The notes under the pieces: model-generated
What the model was told of the DNA's origin: nothing
The model's input: the letters and a program-made list of their open reading frames with translations, nothing else
The model's database searches: none
Source: Eopsaltria australis
Lineage: Eukaryota; Chordata; Aves; Passeriformes; Petroicidae
Direction of reading: 5' to 3'
Assembly: GCA_034509425.1 (NCBI GenBank)
Contig: JAVTVJ010000992.1
Span: forward strand, 62,001 to 126,000
DNA length: 64,000 nucleotides
In this document: piece by piece, positions 1 through 11,600 of the stretch
Position numbering within the stretch: the first letter of the stretch is position 1
Layout of the letters: each line of letters begins with the position of its first letter
Made by a program: the position numbers and the translations under genes

Positions 1-360
1 ACCCGTGAGAGAGCAATGGTATGAACACCTGCAGCCACAGTGGGGGACAGCCAAGAAGATAACCAGGGAAGATGTTTTGCACCTGACCAAGAGATGGCCT
101 TGCTGAAGAGCATCAAGAATGTGGTGGAGGACTTATAGTGTACAGTTAACTGCTTGTGTAACTAGTTAGGATGTGCTGGGAAAAGTTCTTGTTATGTAGA
201 CAGCCTTGGTGGTGTTTGTCACGCAGCCAATAATAGCGTATCACAGTAGCTGGGAAAAGGGTATAAAGATGTTAACACAGATGAATAAAGTACTTCTTCT
301 TCTTTGTCCTTGGACTACTCGCGTGTCGTGTGTCCATCTCTACTGCGACACGTTTGTGCC
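1..360 (+). mobile_element. Endogenous retrovirus LTR fragment with possible internal 3' end
   Basis: Bases from about 139 to 351 look like an LTR in + orientation. It starts TGTACAG, has CCAAT near 226, TATAAAG near 261 and AATAAA near 284, and has a GT/CT-rich U5-like end close to GCGACA. Bases 1-138 could be the last internal part of the same provirus. No target-site duplication can be recognised because the element continues off the left edge. The family is not identified. No intact viral gene is present. Confidence 0.5.
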
Positions 361-384
361 ATGAGTTGTGGAAATATCATGTCC

Positions 385-725
385 CATCCCTGGCAGTGTT
401 CAAGGACAATCCCAGAACCACAGAATCCTCAGGGTTGGGAGAGCCCTTTAGGATCACCCAGTGCCACCAGCATCACCCCAAACCCTGTCCCCAAGGGCCA
501 CATCCAGACTGCTCCTGAACACTCCCAGAGCCAGCCACTCCAAACCTCCCTGGGCAGCTCATTCCAAGGCCTCCCCACTCTGCCAGGGAAAAAAGTTTTC
601 CTGAACATCCCCTGGCACAACTTAAAACAATTTCCTCTCCTCCTTTCACTTGAAATGTGAGAACAGGGCCAATTTGTACCTTGTTTATCTACAGAGCCAG
701 CCTGATGCTGCTGGAGATCCACTTA
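385..725 (-). mobile_element. CR1 LINE 3' fragment (minus)
   Basis: The reverse-complement CR1 3' end is recognisable from its paired copies at 25.1 and 25.7 kb in this window. It reads 'acagaatcctcagggttgg', then 'aggatcacccagtgccacc', then 'ctgggcagctcattccaagg'. The open reading frames across it are repeat-derived, not genes. Both ends are approximate. Confidence 0.8.
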
Positions 726-1400
726 TAGGGATAAAACTGCTATTTTTGAACATCTGTTTACTAAATATCCAAGCATATACAAGGCTTTGAGTTCAGAATA
801 ACAGCAAAAAAGATTGTGGCTTCCTGCCCTGTTCAGGAAACAAATGTCACATTCTGCCAATGTTGGTGTTGGCTTCTTTCTTGTAACCTTGCATCTTTTT
901 TTTAACTTCTCTTTTCACTCACACCCTAAATATCTGCTAGGATCAGACTGATCCACACGTTCCTTTCACAGAGATCGGTGTTGGGATTACTTTCCCTATG
1001 AAATACAGAAGGGATTGGATAACTTTTGTGCATGGATATACTGGAGAAATAAAGGATAACTTGCTGTCTTGTTGTATATTCTGAAGGAGCAATTTGTGTT
1101 TGCAGCACACACAGCACAGGCAAATCCTGCAGTTTTATTCCTTGTCAGCCTGTTCTTCACTTTGATGTCAGCATTCAGCCCATTCTCATTTGGTGACTCC
1201 AATTAAATGGCTGAAATAAAATATATTAAGTTGTGGCCTTGGTGGCTACAGGAATGGGAACTGGAGACAGGAATCCTGGAAGGGATACTGCTCCTCTAGG
1301 GTATCATCAACCCTGGAATAAGGTCAGCTTGCAGTGAGAAGTCATTTCTGAGGAAGATCCTTTCCTGTTAAGTGTTAGCTTTGGAGAGGAGAAGCTGCAG
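726..1400. other. Unique non-coding sequence upstream of HLCS
   Basis: No repeat family, splice-supported ORF, RNA gene or clear regulatory motif was recognised. Stops are frequent in all frames. If a divergent transcript starts at the HLCS CpG island, its first intron or exon could lie here, but nothing in the sequence proves it. Confidence 0.5.
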
Positions 1401-1499
1401 GATTTATCCTGGGCTGCATCACAAGAGGTGAGAGCAGCAGAGAAGGGATTGGGATTGTGCCCCTCTCCCTGCTCAGGGGAGAGCCCACCTGCACAGATA

Positions 1500-1995
1500 A
1501 ATCCAGCTCTGGATCCCAGCACAGGGAGGACGTGGAGCTGCTGCAGAGAGCCCAGAGGAGGCTCCAGGATGAGCAGAGGGATGGAGCAGCTCTGCTGGCA
1601 GGAAAGGCTGGCACAGCTGGCATTGTTCAGCCTGGAGAGGAGAAGCTTTGGGCTGAGCTCAGGGTGGCCTTGCAGGGCCTGAAGGAGCCCCAGGAACCAT
1701 GGAGAGAGACAATTCCCAAGGGCTGCAGGGACAGCACACAGGGAATGGCTTCAGAGTGAAAAATCACAGGGATGGATGGGATATTGGTCAGGAATTGTTG
1801 GCTGGGAGGGTGGGGAGGGTCTGGGCTGGAATTCCCAGATTTGCTGTGGCTGCCCCTGGATCCCTGGCAGTGCCCAAGGATGTCCAGGTTGGCCATTGGG
1901 GCTTGGAGCAGCCTGGGACAGTGAAGGTGTCCCTGCCCACGGGAGGGGGTGGGGCTGGATGAACTTCAAGTCCCTTTGAACTTAAACCATTCCGC
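1500..1995 (+). mobile_element. CR1 LINE 3' end (plus)
   Basis: Contains the CR1 3'-terminal motifs: 'gagctgctgcagagagccc', 'cagcctggagaggagaag', 'gaattcccagatttgctgtg', 'gatgtccaggttggccattg', and an ending near 'cccacgggagggggtggggc' followed by 'aaaccattccgcgattc'. It stops directly at the CpG-island edge near 2000. It is nearly identical over its first half to the copies at 8.5 and 11.35 kb. Confidence 0.85.
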
Positions 1996-2009
1996 GATTC
2001 CCTGAGGAG

Positions 2010-2680
2010 CCGAGTCGTGGCTCCGGGGACGGAAACTCTTCGCCGGCTCCTCCTCCTCTTCCTCCTCCAGAGCGCGGCTCCAACTAACCCGCTGCAAAGA
2101 AACAACACCCCGAGCCACTTCAAACAAATTTTGAGCGACCTTTATTCCTTTTTACACCTTCTTTCACCGCAAGACCGCGCACCGCTCCGCGCTGAGGCGG
2201 CGCCGCCGCGCTCCCCTCACGTCGAGGGGCGGGGGGGGAGAAGCGACGGTGCAAAAGGGGCGGGGCGCCGCGCGCGCCAGGCCCCGCCAGCCAATCAGCG
2301 CTGCGAGCAGCGCCCGCCCCCCACTGACGCACGGCGCTGCGATTGGTCGGTGTGGGCCGGGGGGCGGGGCCGCGCGCCCGCCATGCTGATCACGCTGTGC
2401 TACCTGTACCTGTGGGCGCGCTGGGGGCCGCGCTCGGCCGCGCTCGTCCGCAGCACCGTGCGGAGGCTGCACCGCTCCCGCTGCTCCTTCACCTTCTGCG
2501 CCCGGCAGCCGCTCCCCGACGAGCGCGTCTGCCTCCGCGTCGGCGGAAAGGTGTTCTGCACCGGCGAGGCGCAGGTAGAGCCGCGGGGATGCGCGGAGGT
2601 TGCCGCGGTAACGGGGATGCGGCGGGGGCGCGGTTGCCGCGGTAACGGGGGATGCGCCTCCTCGCCCCGCTGAGCAGCGG
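2010..2680 (+). promoter_or_regulatory. HLCS: CpG-island promoter of HLCS
   Basis: A sharp rise in G+C and CpG density begins near 2010 and ends near 2680, against AT-rich sequence on the right side. It contains a CCAAT box (2291-2295), an inverted CCAAT (ATTGG, 2342-2346) and two Sp1-type GC boxes, GGGGCGGGGC at 2257-2266 and 2361-2370, the last only 12 bp before the ATG. No TATA box is seen near 2383. This is the usual layout of a housekeeping promoter with dispersed starts. The exact start sites cannot be read from sequence. Confidence 0.8.
2383..2574 (+). CDS. HLCS: HLCS coding exon 1 (residues 1-64)
   Basis: The ATG at 2383 (context cccgccATGc) is the first ATG in this frame. The frame is open upstream from 2017 without an ATG, so this start is favoured. 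The first residues, [16 protein letters not shown], are hydrophobic. An Arg/Cys-rich stretch follows ([14 protein letters not shown]). The exon has no acidic residue before about residue 45 (the DE of PDERVC), which suits an organelle-targeting leader (inference). It ends at CAG|GTAGAG in phase 0, after GEAQ. The exon lies inside the CpG island. I believe human HLCS also has a long isoform with a similar upstream extension, but I could not align it here. Confidence 0.85.
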
Positions 2681-5600
2681 GGATGGGGTTGTGGTTTGAT
2701 TTTGGGGATTGATGGCCGGGAGGGATTTGGGAGTGGGAAAAATAATAATTGGGAATTCCCCGGCGCTGGCACAGCCACGGGGAAGGAGGAGGAGGGGAGA
2801 GCCCGGAGGTTGCTTTAGTAGGAAATGTTTGAATTGCGGTGTGGTTGCCTCTCCTCGCTGCTTCCTGGAGCTTGTTGGAAGAGGAAATGCGCTGAGGGAT
2901 GCTCTGTGTGCTACATATTAATATTTATATGTATATATATGTGTGTGTATGTATGAAGTGCAGCTTTGCAAGGACAGCGAGCCTGGCTGGGAGAGCTTGA
3001 TAGATTTTCATAGGATCCCGGAATGGTTTGGGTTGGAAGGGACTTTAAGGATCATCCAATTCCATGGGCTCAGAGCCCCGTCCAGCCTGGCCTTGGACAC
3101 TTCCAGCAGCCACAGCTTCTCTGAGCACCCTGTGCCGGGGCCTCCCCCGCCTCCCAGGGGACAATTCCTGCCCAATATCCCATCCATCCCTGCTCACTTC
3201 CACTTTCAGGCCATTCCCCCTTGTCCTGTCACTCCACGTCCCTGGGAAAAGCCTCTTTCCATTTCAGCAACATACTTAGAGCACATATAAGGCTTTAGTC
3301 TAAAAATATATGCTGGGTTTGTGCCTTCAAGATTCGTGTCAGGGTTTAAAACGTTGCTGGGTCTGTCCTGGAATGTGAACTGAGCCTTTGGTTTCAGAGC
3401 TGTGGTTTCCTCTGCCTACAAAACGTAGTTTTAAGTGAGGAAAATGAGGTGAAAAATGAAAATTGCAGTTTTTCACAAATCAGCAGGGGTGGGAGAAGCT
3501 GTGGCAGCCCATGAGAGTGGAAAAATCCTGTGCCTGAACCGTTTCCACTTGGCAGGGCTGGAAGCAAAACTGAAAGTGAGCTCGCTTGACTTTCAGGATT
3601 AGAAGTGGAACTCCCCTGGCACTGCCCCCAGAGAGTCAGAATTATTTAAATGAATGTTGGATTTCTCTAAATGTGTCACTAAGAGCCAGACTTGGTGTGG
3701 GTAAGGCTCTTCTTGCTCTCTGCTTTTTGCTGGTGTTGATGGGAATGATTTCAGTCGTTCCAGGCATTGCAGGGAAGGGATTTATGGAGCGTGGCAGTGG
3801 CTCAGTGCTCTTTAGGAAGCAGAGAAGCTTTTCATGAGTTCAGTGGGTAAAGAGAATATTTGCAGTGAGGGAAAACAAGATTAGAAATGATGATGGAGTG
3901 GGTTCTATTTAAAACTAGATTTCTTTGCTGTTTAATGAACAGATTATTTCCCACTCAAGAGCCATGGTGACAATCTCAGAATCTTTCCCAGCCAAGTTAA
4001 ATTCTTAATTCCCATCCCAATAAAGCTCTCAAAACCAAAACAGAGCCGTGCTTAGAGGAGTTCTGGGTTATTGTTTTGGGAAGAGGAGTTCAACTGATTT
4101 CTGCTCTTTGCTCCACTCCTGCTCATTTCTGAAACAGCTTCTCCTCATCCCCTTGCACAGCCAGCACATTTTTTCCTGTCTGCAGTGCAGTTCATGCAGA
4201 CTGATTTTATAATCTGCTCGGTTTATTGCTGTTTATTGGGAGCTGGGGAGCCCTCTGGGGAACTGCAGCTTGGCACAGACTCAGGGCTGTTATTCAATCT
4301 GGTTTTGTCTCTTTAAAATCCGTGGTGGCAGCGTTTGACTCTGAGAATCCCCGGGGCAGGTCCTGTTGTGCTGCACCTCGGGGTGAGGGCTCTGGCCCTG
4401 CATCACTGGGGAGCTCTTTCCATCATCTGTGAAGAGAAAAAGTTAATTCAGATTTTTTTTGGGAGCCAGCAAAGCTCCTTTGCTCTCTCAGCAGCTTGGA
4501 CTGTGGTCAGGAGTTCGCTGAAGACACCAGCAAATCATAAATCATAACCTGTAACAGCTTTTTTTTTGGTTGCTCTTTAGCCAAATCAGATGTTTAAGGT
4601 ATTTTAAAGCTTCCTGAGCTCAGTTCACTTTTCTCGTGGGAGAAATCAGGGTTTGCCTGTGCAGCTCCTGTGCTCACTGAGCGTGGCTGGATCAGGGAGC
4701 TGCCCCTCAATATTCTGTGCTTTCATTTGAGGAGTGCAGTGATGAACACAGAATTTAGTGCCAGGAGGGAATTCTTTCCTGCTTCTACACGGAATTACTG
4801 AAGCTGTGTGCTTGTAGTGTGGCAGCAGCAAAATAATTATTTCTGAAGTTTGCCATTTTAAAAATGTCAGACAAATGAAGTGCAATGCAAAGAATTAAAA
4901 ATGTATGTACTGTTTTACTGTGGGGTTTCTCAGATGTGTTTGTTGCTCTGCTCATTCCTGTTTAATTTGCTCCTTGGTGAGGACAAGAGAGGGAATCTTT
5001 TGTGATTTAATGGAGAAAATTTTGTCCAGTGATCTGATGAGCGGTGGATAGACCAACTTATGGAAGAATTGATTGTGAATAAAATATTTCTCGATGAGTT
5101 TTATAATGAATGAGGGATTTTAATGCAGATTCGTGAGGATGCAATATTCAGTGTGAATGGGAGGGGAGGATCAGGTGAATGGGGGATGTTTCCAGTGGCA
5201 AATGTCCCACAAGAGTCAAACTGACAGCTGCAGTTTAAATTGGCTTTAAAACGTGGCCTGTTACTTTCAGTTTTACTTTTAGTGCACCTCTCCTTTTTTG
5301 GTCTCATGGGGAATGTGAATTAATCATCCCCCTTCCCGGAAGGCTGGAGGCTCACATTTGAATTTAAGCTGGGCATCATTTAAAAAGGAGCTCTTAAATC
5401 TGCTGCTTCCTCTGCAGCCTCATTTTCCTTTCCCATTTCTTGCAGTTCCTTGATGATTTAAACAGGTGGAGTGTGCTTCTCATTTCTCCCTTTATTCACC
5501 CTGAGAAGCTGCTGCCAGCAGAGCACATCGCTTTTGTCACAGAGAGCATTTCTGCTCAGACTGAGAGCTCCCAGGAAGGACCTGACTCTCCTAAGGAGGT

Positions 5601-8600
5601 GAGAAGCTCCCTTTGTTCCTTGTGTAGGTGATGCAGATGGGTTGGGATGTTGGAAGGGAGTTGCTTCATTCAAATCTCTGTTAATAATTAGGCTCTGTTT
5701 TGGGTTTCTGACAGACCCAGAGATGTTTTGTTGAGATTTTTCAGGAGCACTTTTCTCTGGCTGTGGGTGGGAAATTGCCCCTCTGCTCTGGAGCCTGGGA
5801 GAGCTGGGATTGTTCAGCCTGGACAAGAGAAGGCTCTGGGGAGAGCTCAGAGCCTAAAGAGGCTTCAGAGGAGCAGCTTTGGACAAAGGATGGAGAGACA
5901 GGACACAGGGAATGGCTTCAAACTGAAGGAGGAAAGGTTTAGATGGGATATTGAGCAGGAATTGTTGGCTGAGAGGGTGGGGAGGGTCTGGGCTGGAATT
6001 CCCAGATTTGCTGTGGCTGCTCCTGGATCCCTGGCAGTGCCCAAGGCCAGGTTGGAGCAGTGGAAGGTGTCGGGGACACTGGAATGGGATCATCTTTAAG
6101 GTCCCTTCCAACCCAACCCAACCCATGATTCTGTGACTGAATGGTCTCATTTGGGTTGTACAAATCACAAAGTGCCTTTGAGAATGGCTTAGAAAGGAGA
6201 CAGAACCATTGAAGTTGTATCAACTCTTCTTTCTTCTTGTTCCCTTGGGAAACACCACAAAATCCAAAGGTGGAGCTGGATTTTTTTGGATGTAGTGGAA
6301 ACCATTTAATTGCAGTAAATAAAAGGGTGAATTTAACTGATGGTCTAATTCTGAACAAGTAGAAAAAGTGACAGCTCACCTTTAGGGATGGAATTCCCAG
6401 ATTTGCTGTGGCTGCCCCTGGATCCCTGGCAGTGCCCAAGGATGTCCAGGTTGGACACTGGGGCTTGGAGCAGCCTGGGACAGTGAAAAATCCTTCTCCT
6501 GATTTTTTTTAAGCCCCCTTTAGGCACTGGCAGGCTGTGAGAGAAGAGAGATGGATCTCAGTGCCTCCAGGAAGGAGGAGGAAAGGGAAGATGAGCATGC
6601 CAGGCTGTGTCTGTGCTGTCATAAAACACCCCTGGGCACTTGCAGAGCTCTTCCCTGAAGCAGGGATCCCCAGGCTGGGATCACCCCATGGGTAAGGTGC
6701 TGTCCTGAGCGTCCCTAAAGCGCCACCTGTCACCCTTTGTCCTGGAATCAGGTGTCAAGCTCCTTCTTGGAGTTCCAAATCCCATCTTCAGGTGTTCATG
6801 GCCTCTCTGTTTCCCTGGATGAGGATCCAGCCTTTTCCAGGTCACTTGTTCTGGGAGAGGATCCAGGAATCCCCTGCTGGAGTGAACCTGGGGAGCAGAG
6901 GGGTTGGCAGACAGATTTATTGATCAGAGGACAGGGACAGGAATGGGCTCAGCTCCAGATTTGGGGCTGCAATCAGGCTTTGAGTGCCAGTTCCAGAGCA
7001 GAGCTTGGATTTGGAGCCTGTCAGTCAGGAATGATGTCCAGAAGTGCTGCAGCAGGGAAAATCCTTGGCTCCATGGGGCTCTGAGGCACCCAGAGCTTGG
7101 TGGAACCTCTTCTTCTGCTCCTGCTCCCACTGGGCACACATTTCCTTGGAGCAAACCTGCACCAGCTGCTTTGGAAATGGTTTCATTGCCTTTGATAGGT
7201 GGAATCCATCCAGGTGGGTTCTGCTTCTGGAGGTAAATGAGCTGTGCCCTCCCTCTTGTCTCAAGAGTGACCTGAGCAGAGCTGGGCCAGCTCAGATGGA
7301 AGATTTTTATTTTATTTTATTTTTATTTTATTTTTATTTTATTTTATTTTATTTTATTTTATTTTATTTTATTTTATTTTATTTTATTTTATTTTTATTT
7401 CATTTACTTTATTTTATTTTAGTTTTATTTTATTTTATTTTATTTTATTTTATTTTATTTTATTTTTATTTTCTCTAGCAGAAAGATCCACAAAAACATC
7501 AGCATTGAAGCTTCAATTATCAATTCTTTTGGGGTTTATTGTTTTTTTTTAAATCTTCTTGGGTTTGCTTTTGTTTTCTTTAGGATGGAAAACTCTGCAT
7601 TCTTATGTGGACATTAATAATTAATTTGATTTGCAGAGTTCCAAGGTGATAGTCCAGGCAAAAAAAAAATCAAACCTGAAGAGGAAAAGGACTGCTGGTT
7701 TATTTGGTTTATTTGGTTTATTTGGTTTATTTGGTTTATTGTTCTTCTGTGTGAGCACAGTGATCATTTTGGTACCTCTGGCTGTCACCATAGCCAGGGG
7801 CTGTGGGAACACTTTGCTCCTGGGAGAATTTCTGGCCACAAAAGCCATTTTTTGTAGGACTATGAGTGATCTGGTGAAAATGAGGGGGACTCAGAAAACA
7901 GGAGTAGGAATAATTTCTCATTTCTTGCAGAGAGCTGGCCTTACATCCTTTATTCCGACAGAATTTTGATTTTGAATCATAGCAGGAAAGCTGGAAAATA
8001 TTCCCTGAGGATTTTTGCTCCGCTCTGGAGCACTTGGATTGCCTGAGCAGGATTTTAGGGTCATAGATTTAGGCAAGAGCTTTACTCTGTGAGGTGTTTC
8101 TGTGGGTTCCCTTTAAAACTGCATTTTACATCTGAGATTTTACTTGGTGCCACAAAAAGAAGCTCAATAAAGAGCATCACCAGGTCTTCCTCACAGTTTC
8201 CAGGTGTGGGTGTTACCTGCTGTGCCTGTTCTTTGGGTAAGAAATGATATTTAAATACTTTGTAAAGCTCTCACTCTCCACCACAGGCTCTCACATTGAG
8301 CTCAGGTGTCACAGAGCTGGAGTTTCACCGCACAGTTAAAAGTGGTAAAAATCCAAACATTGCTCCCCTTTGCCTTTCTGAGAGGGAATTTTTTCATTAA
8401 GAGTTAGCACGGGACATGGATCAGAAGATCCCCAGCCAGGTTTCTTGGGAGCTATCCAAAGGTCATACATTTAAATATGGATTGAGACCCCCACCTGCAG
8501 AGCTGCCCCAGCCCTGGGGCCCAGCACAGGGAGGACGTGGAGCTGCTGCAGAGAGCCCAGAGGAGGCTCCAGGATGAGCAGAGGGATGGAGCAGCTCTGC

Positions 8601-11600
8601 TGGCAGGAAAGGCTGGCACAGCTGGCATTGTTCAGCCTGGAGAGGAGACGCTTTGGGCTGAGCTCAGGGTGGCCTTGCAGGGCCTGAAGGAGCCCCAGGA
8701 ACCATGGAGAGAGACAATTCCCAAGGGCTGCAGGGACAGCACACAGGCAATGGCTTCAAAGTGGAAAATTATAGGTTTAGATGGGATCTTGGGCAGGAAT
8801 TGTTGGCTGGGAGGGTGGGGAGGGGCTGGGCTGGAATTCCCAGATTTGCTGTGGCTGCTCCTGGATCCCTGGCAGTGCCCAAGGCCAGGTTGGAGCAGTG
8901 GAAGGTGTCGGGGACACTGGAATGGGATCATCTTTAAGGTCCCTTCCAACCCAACCCAACCCATGATTCTGTGACTGAATGGTCTCATTTGGGTTGTACA
9001 AATCACAAAGTGCCTTTGAGAATGGCTTAGAAAGGAGACAGAACCATTGAAGTTGTATCAACTCTTCTTTCTTCTTGTTCCCTTGGGAAACACCACAAAA
9101 TCCAAAGGTGGAGCTGGATTTTTTTGGATGTAGTGGAAACAATTTAATTGCAGTAAATAAAAGGGTGAATTTAACTGATGGTCTAATTCTGAACAAGTAG
9201 AAAAAGTGACAGCTCACCTTTAGGGATGGAATTCCCAGATTTGCTGTGGCTGCCCCTGGATCCCTGGCAGTGCCCAAGGATGTCCAGGTTGGACACTGGG
9301 GCTTGGAGCAGCCTGGGACAGTGGAAAATCCTTCTCCTGGTTTTTTTTAAACCCCCTTTATGCACTGACAGGCTGTGAGAGAGGAGGGATGGATCTCACT
9401 GCCTCCAGAAGGAGGAGGAAAGGGAAGATGAGCATGCCAGGCTGTGTCTGTGCTGTCATAAAACACCTGGGCACTTGCAGAGCTCTTCCCTGAAGCAGGG
9501 ATCCCCAGGCTGGGATCACCCCATGGATAAGGTGCTGTCCTGAGCATCCCTAAAGAGCCACCTGTCACCCTTTGTCCTGGAATCAGGTGTCAAGCTCCTT
9601 CTTGGAGTTCCAAATCCCATCTTCAGGTGTTCATGGCCTCTCTGTTTCCCTGGATGAGGATCCAGCCTTTTCCAGGTCCCTTGTTCTGGGAGAGGATCCA
9701 GGAATCCCCTGCTGGAGTGAACCTGGGGAGCAGAGGGGTTGGCAGACAGATTTATTGATCAGAGGACAGGGACAGGAATGGGCTCAGCTCCAGATTTGGG
9801 GCTGCAATCAGGCTTTGAGTGCCAGTTCCAGAGCAGAGCTTGGATTTGGAGCCTGTCAGTCAGGAATGATGTCCAGAAGTGCTGCAGCAGGGAAAATCCT
9901 TGGCTCCATGGGGCTCTGAGGCACCCAGAGCTTGGTGGAACCTCTTCTTCTGCTCCTGCTCCCACTGGGCACACATTTCCTTGGAGCAAACCTGCACCAG
10001 CTGCTTTGGAAATGGTTTGATTGCCTTTGATAGGTGGAATCCATCCAGGTGGGTTCTGCTTCTGGAGGTAAATGAGCTGTGCCCTCCCTCTTGTCTCAAG
10101 AGTGACCTGAACAGAGTCACTCTTGATAGAAGATTTTAATTTATTTTATTTTTATTTTATATTTTATTTTATTTTATTTTATTTTATTTTATTTTATTTT
10201 ATTTTATTTTATTTTATTTTATTTTTTTATTTTTTATTTTATTTTATTTTATTTTATTTTATTTTATTTTATTTTATTTTATTTTATTTTTATTTTCTCT
10301 AGCAGAAAGATCCACAAAAACATCAGCATTGAAGCTTCAATTATCAATTCTTTTGGGGTTTATTGTTTTTTTTTAAATCTTCTTGGGTTTGCTTTTGTTT
10401 TCTTTAGGATGGAAAACTCTGCATTCTTATGTGGACATTAATAATTAATTTGATTTACAGAGTTCCAAGGTGATAGTCCAGGCAAAAAAAAATCAAAGCT
10501 GAAGAGGAAAAGGACTGCTGGTTTATTTGGTTTATTTGGTTTATTTGGTTTATTTGGTTTATTGTTCTTCTGTGTGAGCACAGTGATCATTTTGGTACCT
10601 CTGGCTGTCACCATAGCCAGGGGCTGTGGGAACACTTTGCTCCTGGGAGAATTTCTGGCCACAAAAGCCATTTTTTGTAGGACTATGAGTGATCTGGTGA
10701 AAATGAGGGGGACTCAGAAAACAGGAGTAGGAATAATTTCTCATTTCTTGCAGAGAGCTGGCCTTACATCCTTTATTCCGACAGAATTTTGTTTTTGAAT
10801 CATAGCAGGAAAGCTGGAAAATATTCCCTGAGGATTTTTGCTCCTCTCTGGAGCACTTGGATTGCCTGAGCAGGATTTTAGGGTCATAGATTTAGGCAAG
10901 AGCTTTACTCTGTGAGGTGTTTCTGTGGGTTCCCTTTAAAACTGCATTTTACATCTGAGATTTTACTTGGTGCCACAAAAAGAAGCTCAATAAAGAGCAT
11001 CACCAGGTCTTCCTCACAGTTTCCAGGTGTGGGTGTTACCTGCTGTGCCTGTTCTTTGGGTAAGAAATGATATTTAAATATCCTGTAAGGCTCTCACTCT
11101 CCACCACAGGCTCTCACATTGAGCTCAGGTGTCACAGAGCTGGAGTTTAACCCCACAGTTAAAAGTGGTAAAAATCCAAACATTGCTCCCCTTTGCCTTT
11201 CTGAGAGGGAATTTTTTCATTAAGAGTTAGCACGGGACATGGATCAGAAGATCCCCAGCCAGGTTTCTTGGGAGCTATCCAAAGGTCATACATTTAAATA
11301 TGGATTGAGACCCCCACCTGCAGAGCTGCCCCAGCCCTGGGGCCCAGCACAGGGAGGACGTGGAGCTGCTGCAGAGAGCCCAGAGGAGGCTCCAGGATGA
11401 GCAGAGGGATGGAGCAGCTCTGCTGGCAGGAAAGGCTGGCACAGCTGGCATTGTTCAGCCTGGAGAGGAGAAGCTTTGGGCTGAGCTCAGGGTGGCCTTG
11501 CAGGGCCTGAAGGAGCCCCAGGAACCATGGAGAGAGACAATTCCCAAGGGCTGCAGGGACAGCACACAGGCAATGGCTTCAAAGTGGAAAATTATAGGTT

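Larger units (their letters stand above)
6386..9223 (+). repeat. Tandem segmental duplication, copy 1 (2838 bp)
   Basis: The copies are offset by 2838 bp and differ by scattered substitutions and microsatellite length. The unit begins in a short CR1 piece (6386-6490), runs through intronic sequence, an ATTTT microsatellite (about 7300-7470), a 'tttatttgg' repeat (7698-7740) and a CR1 end (8518-8968), and closes with a 254-bp spacer ending 'ctcacctttag'. The same spacer occurs before copy 1 (6131-6385). Confidence 0.93.

Noticed and set aside
1788..2123. Minus-strand ORF with a signal-peptide-like start at the promoter
   Set aside because: It starts at a non-ATG codon, continues into the CR1 element at 1.5-2.0 kb, and shows no recognisable protein family.
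2017..2382. N-terminal extension of exon 1 upstream of the ATG at 2383
   Set aside because: The frame is open but contains no ATG; its listed start is GTG. The sequence is CpG-island promoter, where long open frames occur by composition.
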